In this document: piece after piece, positions 21,410 to 32,042 of the stretch
Numbering within the stretch: position 1 is the first letter of the stretch
Layout of the letters: every line of letters starts with the position of its first letter
NCBI RefSeq assembly: GCF_000344685.1
Contig: NW_006920412.1
Coordinates: 492,756 to 537,229, forward strand
Direction of reading: 5' to 3'
Source of the DNA: Gloeophyllum trabeum ATCC 11539
Taxonomy: Eukaryota > Basidiomycota > Agaricomycetes > Gloeophyllales > Gloeophyllaceae
DNA: 44,474 bases
The notes under the pieces: generated by a model
Told to the model about the DNA's origin: nothing
What the model saw: only the letters and a program-made list of their open reading frames with translations
The model's database searches: none
Position numbers and translations under genes: made by a program

Positions 21410-22129
21410 NNNNNNNNNNNNNNNNNNNNNNNNNNNNNNNNNNNNNNNNNNNNNNNNNNNNNNNNNNNNNNNNNNNNNNNNNNNNNNNNNNNNNNNNNNN
21501 NNNNNNNNNNNNNNNNNNNNNNNNNNNNNNNNNNNNNNNNNNNNNNNNNNNNNNNNNNNNNNNNNNNNNNNNNNNNNNNNNNNNNNNNNNNNNNNNNNNN
21601 NNNNNNNNNNNNNNNNNNNNNNNNNNNNNNNNNNNNNNNNNNNNNNNNNNNNNNNNNNNNNNNNNNNNNNNNNNNNNNNNNNNNNNNNNNNNNNNNNNNN
21701 NNNNNNNNNNNNNNNNNNNNNNNNNNNNNNNNNNNNNNNNNNNNNNNNNNNNNNNNNNNNNNNNNNNNNNNNNNNNNNNNNNNNNNNNNNNNNNNNNNNN
21801 NNNNNNNNNNNNNNNNNNNNNNNNNNNNNNNNNNNNNNNNNNNNNNNNNNNNNNNNNNNNNNNNNNNNNNNNNNNNNNNNNNNNNNNNNNNNNNNNNNNN
21901 NNNNNNNNNNNNNNNNNNNNNNNNNNNNNNNNNNNNNNNNNNNNNNNNNNNNNNNNNNNNNNNNNNNNNNNNNNNNNNNNNNNNNNNNNNNNNNNNNNNN
22001 NNNNNNNNNNNNNNNNNNNNNNNNNNNNNNNNNNNNNNNNNNNNNNNNNNNNNNNNNNNNNNNNNNNNNNNNNNNNNNNNNNNNNNNNNNNNNNNNNNNN
22101 NNNNNNNNNNNNNNNNNNNNNNNNNNNNN
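21410..22129. other. Assembly gap, 720 N
   Basis: Unknown bases. Any open frame drawn through it is meaningless. Confidence 0.99.
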
Positions 22130-22445
22130 CAGAATATCAAGCCCGGTGCATATACCAGGCTTGCAGATTTGAGCGAGAGGTCTGGGGTGTGGTATGGCTT
22201 GGGCGAAGCACTGGAAGGATAGGTTTCCGTGCGTTGCTGCTGTGTATATTTGTTTTTGACGCCTTGAGCCTCGCGAGCGTAGACCAGAGTATCATGTTGG
22301 CGCTGCATCACCTGGACTGGCGACGTGGATCTTCCGTGAAGTGCCTCGGCTAGATGATGCCCACTGATGTGGGTCGGGAGTACATCTGTCCTGTGGTGGC
22401 CGCGGTTATACAAACACTCTGGTTCATGAGTCCCGTGCTACGGAG
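22130..22445. repeat. 316-bp exact repeat, right of assembly gap
   Basis: Second member of the identical pair. After it, unique sequence leads into the conserved upstream region of copy C. Confidence 0.9.
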
Positions 22446-22529
22446 ACTGGTATTGGAGTTATCAATTTGACGCTTTCGTGCATGCGGTGACATTCAGGCG
22501 CTGTCATGATTTATAGCAGATGCAAAGAC

Positions 22530-22966
22530 AAGTGTCTGTTCCACATCTACTGTTAGTTATGTATGCGAGGTGCGGGGTATGTGCTGCCACTACAATACTT
22601 TGCTTCCAAAAGGTGGCTTCGAAGTTCGGACGCCACTGCATGCCACATCTACACAACTTGGTACTCAGGGCTCACGACAATGGCAGTCATCCTATAATCG
22701 GTTCTGCCCCCAGCTGACATTTGTTCAAAATTACCGTAGGATATGGGTGAATGACAACGCCCGCCCACGAGACAAAGTCCACGCGTCAGCTTGAACAGCG
22801 ACCTGCTCAACGTTAATGCCTTCACTCAAGCCTCATCGGTCACCACCTAGTTATATTAGAGCGTCTGGCCTCTTGGCCCTGCGTACTTCTGCTTGTTTGC
22901 TATCGATTGACCAAACGTCAACCTTCTCCTTTCAAGTTGGTTTCTTTTCGCCGTTGTGTCATTGGC
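22530..22966 (+). promoter_or_regulatory. Conserved upstream region of copy C
   Basis: It aligns with the region upstream of copies B and D. Shared words include ggcttcgaagttcgga, cgcccgc..gaRacRaagtcc and gacctgctcaacg just before the gene. This is the likely ancestral promoter and 5' leader of the family; exact sites cannot be assigned. Confidence 0.5.
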
Positions 22967-23443
22967 ATGCCAGTCTGTCGATTCATCATCGCGTCTCCCT
23001 TACCGACGTCCTCTAATCCTAGCCCTAGGGCCGACACATCTCCAGCCCCGCGCCGCTGGCAAACCCAACCCGTTCACGGATCGCACCACGTGCTGGGGTT
23101 CCTCATAACCAAAGATATTCTCAATCGCCCCATCTACGATAAGTTCATTCCACTCCCCGACAACCCCTCCGAGCGCGAGAGAGAAAGCTGCTTCCAGACG
23201 TTCCACGACTTCCTCCCGCAGTTCCTCCCGCGCGAGTACGGCCTGACCAATCTGGATAGCGTGCTCGTCTATGTGGACAAGGAGCGCATGAAGATGGGCG
23301 CCGCGCTTGTGCTCGCGGATAATCGGGGTGCGCACTCGAAACAGCGCGAGCCGCCCCTGCCCGACGTGGTTGACAAGATTGCGGACGACTTGGGGCTTGA
23401 AGGTGACGCCCGCGAACCTATTTGGTACAAGTGTGTTTATTAG
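22967..23443 (+). CDS. Copy C: intact member of the unknown four-copy protein family
   Basis: A single-exon frame of 158 residues from ATG (MPVCRFIIASPL) to TAG. The same frame extends upstream only to a TTG, and copies B and D start with the equivalent Met. It contains a Ser/Pro-rich N-terminus, PRRWQTQPVHGSHHVLGFLI, a Pro/Glu-rich linker, FLPQFLPREYGLTNLDSVLV, DKERMKMGAALVLADNRG and KIADDLGLEGDAREPIWYKC. It looks like a small soluble globular protein. It is the only copy of four here without truncation, stop or frameshift, so it is the best candidate for function. Family not recognised. Splicing near WYK (gtgtgt) to further 3' exons cannot be excluded. Confidence 0.6.
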   Translation: MPVCRFIIASPLPTSSNPSPRADTSPAPRRWQTQPVHGSHHVLGFLITKDILNRPIYDKFIPLPDNPSERERESCFQTFHDFLPQFLPREYGLTNLDSVLVYVDKERMKMGAALVLADNRGAHSKQREPPLPDVVDKIADDLGLEGDAREPIWYKCVY

Positions 23444-23952
23444 ACAGTTGGTGCATTTGGGACTCCTCCCTCTCAGATCTTAGGATCCATCCTTACCATC
23501 CTTGCAGCGCTCACGACGGTGGCTCGAGAGTCGAGGCACGTCAGTCTCACGACGTTCATCCTTGCTCGTCAATTTCGTACCCGTGTATTTGTAGGACTCG
23601 AGCTATCCCCGCTACCTTCGGGGGATGTTGAGATTTCATGTTGCTTTGTTACAGACATAAGAAAGTTGCTGTGCCATACCCTACCCTAATGCTACATTTG
23701 TGTATGTATATGAGGAGTCGAACCCATCTCTCGGGACGTGCTACTTCGGGTCGCGTTTCCTGCCATATAGTACTGTAAAACAGAGATGATGAAACACGAG
23801 CCAACTATTACTGTTACGGTGAAGTCGTTCACGCAGCATGGCTTGTGATATTTGAAAATGGCCACAACATCGAAGTGTCCAAGCACAATCACCTTCTTGC
23901 CACCATATGCATAATGTGGCTGGGAGTTATGGGTCACAAGCCTATCGAGTAT

Positions 23953-24001
23953 ATCACGTGATGCTCAAGCATCCAACGCGCTTCCCCTGCACTGCAACAG
24001 C
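23953..24001 (-). pseudogene. Decayed initiator-tRNA-Met relic in the repeat
   Basis: Minus strand: GCTGTTGCAGTGCAGGGGAA, then GCGCGTTGGATGCTTGAGC, then ATCACGTGAT. The 13-mer GGAAGCGCGTTGG and the intron palindrome match the intact tRNA-iMet genes at 12266 and 26179. The anticodon stem and 3' half are lost. Confidence 0.5.
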
Positions 24002-24934
24002 ACGGGCAGCGCAATCATGATGAGAAACGGTCTCCCGGTTGCGAAGCCTCATCGATGTGGGTGCGTTCGCTATTCAGCACATTTCAAGATACACTTTCTC
24101 TGCCGACTTGGACCATCTACTGTAGGCGATTCACTACATCGTCAATCCACCACCGATGGCATGGAGGTTAGCTCTTTTGCAAGGGAGAGCCGACTCGCTT
24201 CAGATTGTCGCAAGCGACGTTGTGATTTATGACTCCCCGCGTCGAGGCCAGGGACGAACAAGAAATAGAGTGGAATCCTCTCTGGGTGTTTGGGCTCAAT
24301 TCGTACGTAATCCAATTTCAGGGAGCGGGACAAAGCCAGTCATATTACAACCCGCCGGGGCACCGAGTAGCATGCAACCTGCAAGTCCCACCCGTTCATC
24401 TACCCTCTCGCATATTGCTACTGTCTATGTGACTATTTGCGGCATCGTCTTCTATCAATATCCGGTGCATGGCTTTCTGTCGTTCAGCTGAGCTTTTTCC
24501 ACCTGCCCTCTTCCCTCTAGGTTGCGGACTGTACTTCTATGCTAGATATCCTTCTCAGGCGAGGTGGACATTGGGGATATCAGTATCTGGCCGCTGATCC
24601 TCGATAAAGCCTGTGCAGGTGTGGTGCCTGTATGCATATATGCTTGTGTATGCACCCGCTGCCCCCAGTCGACAGTGCACTACTCCTGTCCGTGTATTTC
24701 TGAGTGTCTGACTGGCAGTGTATATTCTCATAACTGAACTCTTGCCATTCAAGTGGTATGGAACTGTGGAGGGTGCACTGCAGAAGACCCGGCAGTTATA
24801 CCCCTGGATGAGGTCAGAATTTCATGGAAAGGGCATCGACCACACCTCACCTGCATTGATCGATTGAGACAAGTTGCTGGGCTTCTCATCGGGAAAACAC
24901 TGCAATCTTTGTGCTTCATGACCGCATGTAGGAT

Positions 24935-25092
24935 GCCTCCGCTAGTGAAAAGAACGGTACGCACGAGTACGGGTACGGGTACCATTCGGCCGTACCCGTG
25001 ACCCGGGGGGTCTCGAAAATGCGTTGTTCAACGCCCGTTCGAAACCAAAACCCGTGACCCAACCCGTACCCGTGCCATTCACTAGCTTCTGC
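24935..25092. mobile_element. 142-bp hAT-like MITE with imperfect 8-bp target duplication
   Basis: The element is 24943-25084. It starts TAGTGAA and ends TTCACTA, with inner arms rich in tacgggtacgggt and its complement. Flanking 8-mers are gcctccgc (24935-24942) and gcttctgc (25085-25092), differing by two transitions. The repeat copy at 7 kb lacks this segment. End pattern and target length fit the hAT superfamily. Confidence 0.75.
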
Positions 25093-25544
25093 TCCTTGCC
25101 TGGCGGTGGTTGGTAGAACAATCGTGAGGAGGTAGTGCTTGCTGCCGCCTCTCAGTGAGGCAGATCTTTGTCATCGGGCGTTATCATCAACCGGAGTCCG
25201 AGCCTGGGCTGGAATTTCCGATTTCCGTGTGGTGGAGGGAGAAAAGTCTTCGCTGGACCAATATTCAAGATACAAGTGTGCACAGATATCTTCTCGTGAC
25301 TGCTCCAACAAGGCTCTGGCATATACTGTACGCGCTGTCACCGGGGAGGCCTCTCCAAATGGGAATCCACAGGAATGGCCTAGATGTCGCGTACGGACAT
25401 GACCCCCTGACCGCCTTCCTGCAGTGCTTCCGAGACATTGTTCAAGATGCACCACAGATGCTGCGTCTGAGTTTGCAACAAGGCCGGGAGGCACAAAGGT
25501 GACTCACCGTACATACTATCTTACATAGGCTGGATGCTGGCTAG

Positions 25545-26178
25545 CAGCAAAGCAGCTTGCACTTTCAGGTGTTAATGACATCAACGGAACTTCTCTCCTC
25601 CACATGCTATTGCCGCTTCTCTGACACTTTGAGTTGCAGACTTTGGGGCCGGGAAAGATTGTAACCGACATGACAGGGACTACCACAGGCTCTGGTTGGC
25701 TTGAAATTCCCTTTTGTACAATCTTTTGCCCAGCCCTAAATTGAGAAGGAGTAGCAAAGCATATATGTGATTGTGGGACACTTGCTCACACCTTGGGAGT
25801 TGCAGTCTTCAGGCCCCTCACTGGTTGCTTTCAACTGGGGATCTAACTATGTCCTGGCACGTTGCTGTGACATTATGCCTCCTTCACCTTCTGAGTGTAC
25901 TGAATAACTGGCATTAGGCTTTCACAGGTACTACAGTCAGTGCCATGTACATATGATAGCTGTATATTTGACAATGCCAAATACTGTGTGGTAGATGCTT
26001 GGATGGCTGATGCAACAAGGAAGTCCCAGAGCAAGTATAGACCATGCTCGAATGACTGTCCAACATAGACTGTCCAACTGTCAAAAGCTCATAACAAAGG
26101 TGGATAAAATACATGTTTGTCTAAAAGCAATATATATACTGTATCTAAGGCTGTCAGGAAGGCAAAGAGCAAGAAAAT
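25545..26178. other. Intergenic, nothing recognised
   Basis: No phased exons, RNA gene or element ends seen between the long repeat and the tRNA gene. Confidence 0.45.
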
Positions 26179-26281
26179 TAGCAGCAGCTCGTTTCGATCG
26201 AGCGACCTTTGGGTTACATCACGTGATTTCTTACGTAATCAAACGTATGAGCCCAACGCGCTTCCACTGCGCCATGCTGCT
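26179..26281 (-). tRNA. tRNA-Met (CAU), initiator type, with 31-nt intron
   Basis: Minus strand, 72-nt mature tRNA plus a 31-nt intron after position 37. Stems are AGCAGCA/TGCTGCT (A1:U72), GCGC/GCGC, TTGGG/CCCAA with three G:C pairs nearest the loop, and GCTCG/CGAGC. The anticodon loop is CTCATAA and the T loop ATCGAAA. These are the diagnostic initiator features, namely A1:U72, the GGG/CCC anticodon stem and AUCG for TpsiCG. The intron holds ATCACGTGAT and an ATG complementary to the anticodon. A TTTT terminator lies within a few bases of the 3' end. All stems pair perfectly, so it is probably functional. Confidence 0.92.
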
Positions 26282-26795
26282 TGTAAAGGATCTGGAATGA
26301 AAGCCCCATGTCCAGAGACCAATTTTCATTGAAAGAGCGAGAGGAATCGATAAGGAAACGCGTCCGCTACGAGAGAAATGATGGGGAGGCGGGAGGAGGG
26401 ACGGTGAGGCGTTGTGGGTCCACCTTTCAGAGATTTCACGTCGTCCCGCCAGACATATGCCAGATATCCACCGCGACTCTATTTACGTTGACAGGGGAAG
26501 CTCATTCACCCCGTCCCATTTGACAAGGAAGCTGCTTGCGTCCGGAAATGGCCACAATTGGTCGCCATGTCTTTGCCACACCACTTCGAGATTGCGCACC
26601 CCCAATAGACATGACGGGCCCCCTTGAATTCGACACAGCGCAGATACAGAGAAAAACACGCCACAACAGCAATTATCCCGTGTCCATGTGAGACGATACC
26701 AGGCTACCTGGAGAGGTAACATTCAGGACAGGATACTGAACACGAGGCTGTATATGCAGTCGGGAAACTACATCGATACGCATACAATATGCCAC
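26282..26795. other. Intergenic, nothing recognised
   Basis: Spacer between the tRNA gene and the COG6 stop codon, containing the COG6 3' UTR. No other feature seen. Confidence 0.5.
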
Positions 26796-29700
26796 CTACT
26801 CTCCCTCGTCCCCCAGTCCGAATATTTGGTTGAGCAAATGAATCTGTCCAAACGGCCGCTGTCCCCCAAGCAGCGTACTAGCAGCCTCGTATTTATTCTC
26901 GGGTTTTCTGACTTCTTCACACAGCTTTCGATACGCGTTCGCCACACGAGTCAGCGCCGCCTGGTGAATCCGCGAATGCAAACGCTGCACCGTCAGCCGG
27001 GATAGCCTGGGTGAGTGCACAACCTCGAGCCCGGAGAGCCAGTTTGAGAACTTTTGCAACGCCAGAGACAATTCGTTCGGTTGCGTAGCTTCTATGCGCG
27101 AAAGGGGGTCCTTTGGGGTAGAGCGCTGTCAGATGGGCGACGGAGAATTGAAAAGGATGACTCACTCCCGGGGCCTTGGTCTCAAGGACAGCTACAGCAG
27201 AATCCAGACCAGCATCTCGCAAAATATCGAGGTACTGGATAACTTCGATTCAAAACAGCGCTTGAGAGAGCGACGACATGCTTACATGTTCGTTGACGAG
27301 ATCATTCACTCTTTCTTCCACCAGTGCATCCAAACGCTCCTTTTCCGCAGAAGCGAACGGATATGGCTCTAAAACACCCTGACGCACACAGATTGGGCGG
27401 TGAGAAGGTCTGTATCACTGGTGAAGAAGGATCAGGAGCATACCTGTAGATATGTCAAACAGTTCAATACAAAGACCGATTTATCCCACGTAGGTCTGCT
27501 TCTCTTCTTGTCCTCAGCTGCTGTTAGGCAGACCTCAAGCGCAGGATTGATCATGATTTCCAAAATGCGCTCGACGCCGAAATGAGACTGCCCTCCCGAT
27601 GTCTCCGCTTTCCCGTCCTCCTCAGGCTGCGTATCACTTGGGTCATCAAGCCGAGAAGATTCGTAGACAGATAATATTTCGCGTAGTGTCTGCATATGTT
27701 CTTCCACGGTCGCTGGCGGTGAGAGCGCGGAATCATCGAGATCCTTCAAAATAAAATGGATGATTAGTATCACCTACAATGGGCAGGAAGTAAACCTACC
27801 AGAATCACTCGTAATAAGGCTCGTCCTTGAGCTTCTATGGCGTCGAAAAAGACCTTGTAAGACATTTCACTCAACCTGAGCAACGACATCAGCATTCGCG
27901 AGGAATCTATAAGAGCGGTTCACGTACTCTCCCAGAGCTTGCGAAAGAGCCGCATCTTCGCCGATGGTCCGTCGCATGGTCAAGGCATAGAAGTGGAGGA
28001 GGTTCGCAATTTTGAACGCAAGGATTGGCCTCTCTTGAGATCTAACTGTCTGTTGAACTCGAACCTGTGTTCGGCAGTGAGACAGAGGATAGCAGGGACG
28101 GTCGATGTGATACATACTCTGAGCGGACCGCACAACTTCCCAACGTTCCTGTCTACCACTTCACCTATCCACTCTTCTGTCTCTCCCATCTTCCCCTTCT
28201 CAAACCTGCGTACACTCCCTATCATCCTACGGCTACTTTCACCTTCCCTTCCCAGGCCGAATAGACTCTCCATAAATTCACGCTCGGCGGCTATAGCTTG
28301 GTGCACCCAAGCTAGCATATCGCCGATGTACCGCAAGGGGTCGTGCGCGTGAAGCTCGATCGGCCTTGGAAGACCAGATGGGCCGCCTCGAGTGAGCGCG
28401 TCCAGAAAAGTGGCGAGTAGTGTAGACTGACGAGTTTGTGATAGCGCACCCAACGCTTCCCTTAAACAATCTCAATATGAGTGCGGGTTTCGGAGAAACT
28501 TGAATGACCGACTTACGAAAGCAATTCAGGTCGACTCCGAAGTCTGCGCACGGCTTCCTTCAATATCGGAGATGCCTCTAAGTTGGCGTCAGGATCCACG
28601 CTTCTCTCGCGGTCCCGGTTGCCTCTCCCTATCGTCTGGAACTCGCTCACAAGATATCTGAATATCTTTTCATAAGCCTGCTCCAGATTGGCGAATGTAG
28701 CGGCAATAATATCGAGTCTGAGGCAGCTGTGGTCAGGATCGGCAGTCCAGCTGTCCACTGGATTCAACTAACCCTGCCTTAGTGGGGCCATCCACACCCA
28801 TGAGGACCCTGCAATCCTCTCGAACTTTCGTGGCCTTGTCCATAGAGGTGAAGAACAACTTGCCAGGCGGGACGTCGCGGGAAGTAAGAGCAGTTACTTC
28901 CTCTGACGATAGGGTAAACCGGGACAGGAAGAGGTTGAGAATGGTTTGCTGGGTAGCTATCATATCCCTAACGACTTGGGATTAGGTATAATCCGACAAA
29001 CTGAGTCCGGAAAGGTACCTCTCTTGTCGCAAGTTCCCAGCCTGGTCGAGCAGCGACTTACATGCTTCGTTGGTCGTTTGCAACTGCTCGTGGGCTTCAT
29101 CGCATTGAGTGCGCATAGATGTTATATGCTCTTGCAATGCATCCAGTTTCTGCGGTGCAATATAGTTAATGACTGACCAGGGTTATTCAGGGATAGCTGA
29201 GTGTATGCAGGTGCGGTGGTTGCAAATCCTGCCTGCTCATACAGGCAAGCCTTGGAGTCACCTCATATTGTCAATATACTGCTTTTATCGAGGCAATGAA
29301 GCGCAGGTCAAGACGGCACTTAGCTCGTGAGGAGTGCCCCACTACTAACTGTCCAGCTTGTCTCAGTGTTCCAGCATGCCACTGCAACGAGGATACGAAG
29401 AACACAGTGCACTCCTTTACACCCGACATACCCTCTAGCCTTGCTCAACGAGAAACACAAGCGCCCCGAATACCACCATACGCACTGGTACAGCATAGAC
29501 GAAGCAGCATAGATTTCAGGGAGGAGCTTACTTGGTCTACTTCACCCAATGCCTTCAGAAACTTCCGGCTACTGCTAGCCAGTTTCAAATCAATGTCTCT
29601 TCTTAGGTTCTTCCTGGCACGAGCAGCAGCTCCTGTGGGCGCCACGACCTGACGCGATAGGTACGGGCCCAACGAAAGCTTCTCATCTTCATCTGTATCG

Positions 29701-30002
29701 CTTCGCTCGTCCTCGTCTGAATCCAGTTCATCCGAGTCTTCAGAGCTGCCGGCTATAGGTTTTGCATTGCCATTTACATTCGTAGTCTTGGATCCAGCAG
29801 CATTGGACGCGCCGTACAGCTCGGACACCGTCCGCAGAGCTTCCTTAGTTGCTTCATCTTCGAACCCAGCCCCGAGGACCTTGTAAAGACGCAAAGATAC
29901 AGGATTCCGGGCCTGGCTTGGGGAGTGAGAAGGCGACACGCCAGAGACCAGCCGTCTAGACGCTAGAGGACTTGTGGAAGGACGAGGAGCAGGGCTGGAC
30001 AT
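26796..30002 (-). CDS. COG6: Conserved oligomeric Golgi complex subunit 6
   Basis: COG6 belongs to lobe B of the COG tethering complex, which captures recycling vesicles at the Golgi. Eleven exons keep phase throughout and give 776 residues: 29532-30002, 29019-29149, 28773-28967, 28517-28717, 28118-28460, 27928-28064, 27800-27875, 27444-27743, 27286-27378, 27166-27234 and 26796-27110. Family signatures are [20 protein letters not shown] near residue 30, a coiled-coil region, [60 protein letters not shown], and a C-terminal region ending [14 protein letters not shown]. An acidic Ser/Asp/Glu stretch lies near residues 85-110. Intron 1 (29150-29531) is 382 bp, far longer than the others. It lies 181 bp downstream of the PDH gene on the same strand. 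Confidence 0.93.
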
Positions 30003-30183
30003 GTCACGAGCGTGACCCACCCTCAGGCACACGAACTGTACTCTTACACGGAGTTTGTTGGGGACGATGCTAGCATCAATTATTTGGGTGTCGGATATCC
30101 GACGCATGTATACCTAAGTACTAAACAGAGTCTATAAACGATCGACAAAAGACCCAATCCTCAAAGATCCGCCTGCGTGTATT

Positions 30184-31704
30184 TTAGTAGTAGTGAACCT
30201 TTACCAAGAGTGAGTTCCAAAACAGCATATATTATAATGCACAACTCACCTCCTCCCGCTCGCGACCGCGCATGAACGGCGGCTCAGTACCCTTGTAGTA
30301 GATGTCGGTCCAGAGGTCCTCAATCTTGGGCTCTGGCGAAGCCTTGGCCTCCTCAACTGCCTCGTCGACTTCGGCCTTAGCTTGCTTGTCGAGTTTCTGC
30401 AGAAAAGGTCAGTCAGACTGAACAGGGACAATCATTCTGGAGTCCTGTACGGACCTTGAGTTCCTCCTCCGTAGCCAAACCCCACTCCTCAATGTAGTGC
30501 TGGAGACCACGGATGGGGTCCTGCGTGGAACGCATCCGCTGGATCTCCTCACGTGTACGGTAGGTGGTTCCAGGATCCGACATGCTAGATCGGGTACTCA
30601 ATAATACGCGAGTAGAGAACAAAGACTGGACGTACGAGTGACCACCGTAACGATAGGTGACGAACTCCATGACGAGAGGGCCGTTGCCCGAGACTGCCCA
30701 GTTCTTTGCGAACCGGCATGCCTGGAGGACAGCGATGATGTCCATTCCGTTCACCTGGAGACCAGGGATCTTGTCGCCACGAGTATAGTACTGGGTGTTC
30801 GAGGAGCTGCGTTCGGCGGAGGTACCCATTCCGTACTTATTGTTCTCGCAGACGAAAACGCAGGGCAGGTTCCAGAGTTTGGCCTGATATCGGGCTTCAG
30901 AGCTAAGGCAATGTATAGTATACGCCAGAGACGCACCATGTTGAACGCCTCGAACACCTGACCCTGGTTGCTAGCACCATCACCGTACATGGCGAAGGTG
31001 GCTATGGGCTTCTCCTGGTACTTCGCGGCGAACGCGATGCCGGCACCGACGGGAACTTGTGCTCCGACGATACCATTACCACCGAAGAAGTTCGGCGTGA
31101 AGATGTGCATGGAACCACCCTTCCCGTTCGACATACCGGCCTGTCGGCCGAGCAGCTCGCCAATAACACCCTTGATGGTACCGCCGCGCATAACTGCGAA
31201 GGGATGGCAACGGTAGGCAGTAATGACAAGGTCCTGCTTCGTGATCGCGTGCTCCAGGCCGACCGCGATAGCTTCCTACATGCTCCTTGAGCTCCAGTCC
31301 TATAAGGATCAAATCAATAACGTACCTGCCCGATAGCCAAATGGCAGAAACCACGAATAAGCTTCGCCTTGTACAAGGCGTCCGCAGCCATCTCCATCCG
31401 CCGCATAGTTGACATCTCCTTGTACATGGTCATGAGCATATCTTTCGTGACCTCCACCTCGAAGTTCGGCGGGGCATCCAGCCTGTATGTGTGGAAGGAG
31501 TCTTCATGAAGTTTAACCTGGAACGGCTCCGACTTGTGGGGGGTATCTAGTGGTTGTGTCGTGTCCGCCGACGTTTGCAGCGCCCGCGCGGCGACTCGGA
31601 AGGGCTGCAGACGCGTCTCGTTCAGCACAAACTACACGGCGACGTCTATGAACCCTTACAGTGCGCCTGGCAATCGTAGGCCGTAACCGTGCTAGTGTCG
31701 CCAT
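30184..31704 (-). CDS. PDA1: Pyruvate dehydrogenase E1 component, alpha subunit (mitochondrial)
   Basis: Catalyses thiamine-diphosphate-dependent decarboxylation of pyruvate in the mitochondrial PDH complex, with the beta subunit. Seven exons keep phase and give 400 residues: 31660-31704, 31326-31604, 30937-31275, 30636-30883, 30455-30584, 30250-30396 and 30184-30198. The Arg-rich start [15 protein letters not shown] is a mitochondrial targeting sequence. Signatures are [34 protein letters not shown], the TPP motif [13 protein letters not shown], and the regulatory phosphorylation loop [19 protein letters not shown]. The last coding exon is only 15 bp (VHYY stop), after MRGREREE. Length matches fungal relatives. 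Confidence in identity is very high; the first intron acceptor is the least certain point. Confidence 0.95.
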
Positions 31705-32042
31705 TGCAGAAAGAGGGATGGGCCGTCGACGTGTCCGTGCCAGACGCGGTGGGATGCTTGAGAAATTTCGGACCCTGCTTACTTGTGTGCATGCCGGAGA
31801 GGCCCGGGACGCTGCTAGGACGGCCGTTCGGACCTCCCAGTGGTGTCTTCCCGCCCGCCCGTCCCACACAACCCGGAGAAAACACTCAGCACATATCCTG
31901 TAGTACGAGATATATGGTACAGCAACAACGAGCTCAACTAAAGTCGTACACAAACGTCCGGTATATATTACAGCCGAGACCACGAAAGGAAGAAGCGGCG
32001 GCGGCGGCAGAGCGGTCAAAGCTTGTGATAAAATAGCGGGCA

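Larger units (their letters stand above)
23444..25540. repeat. 3' part of the long repeat, copy C side
   Basis: Diverged counterpart of 5238-7690. Contains a clearer tRNA relic and a private hAT-like MITE. No phased protein-coding model found. Confidence 0.6.

Noticed and set aside
21313..22413. Long open frame across the N run
   Set aside because: It is open only because unknown bases are not counted as stops.
25155..25502. Open frame with a peptide similar to one near 7.4 kb
   Set aside because: Similarity follows from the DNA repeat. The frames break in both copies and no phased gene model could be built.
26179..26216. Hairpin followed by CTAA, first read as Helitron 3' ends at three loci
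   Set aside because: The hairpin is the T arm of an initiator tRNA, and the complete cloverleaf explains the repeats.
31632..31659. A 28-nt ultrashort intron in the PDH E1-alpha gene
   Set aside because: A normal acceptor (ctgcag) further along gives a 55-nt intron with the same donor and also keeps frame, so the ultrashort version is unnecessary.
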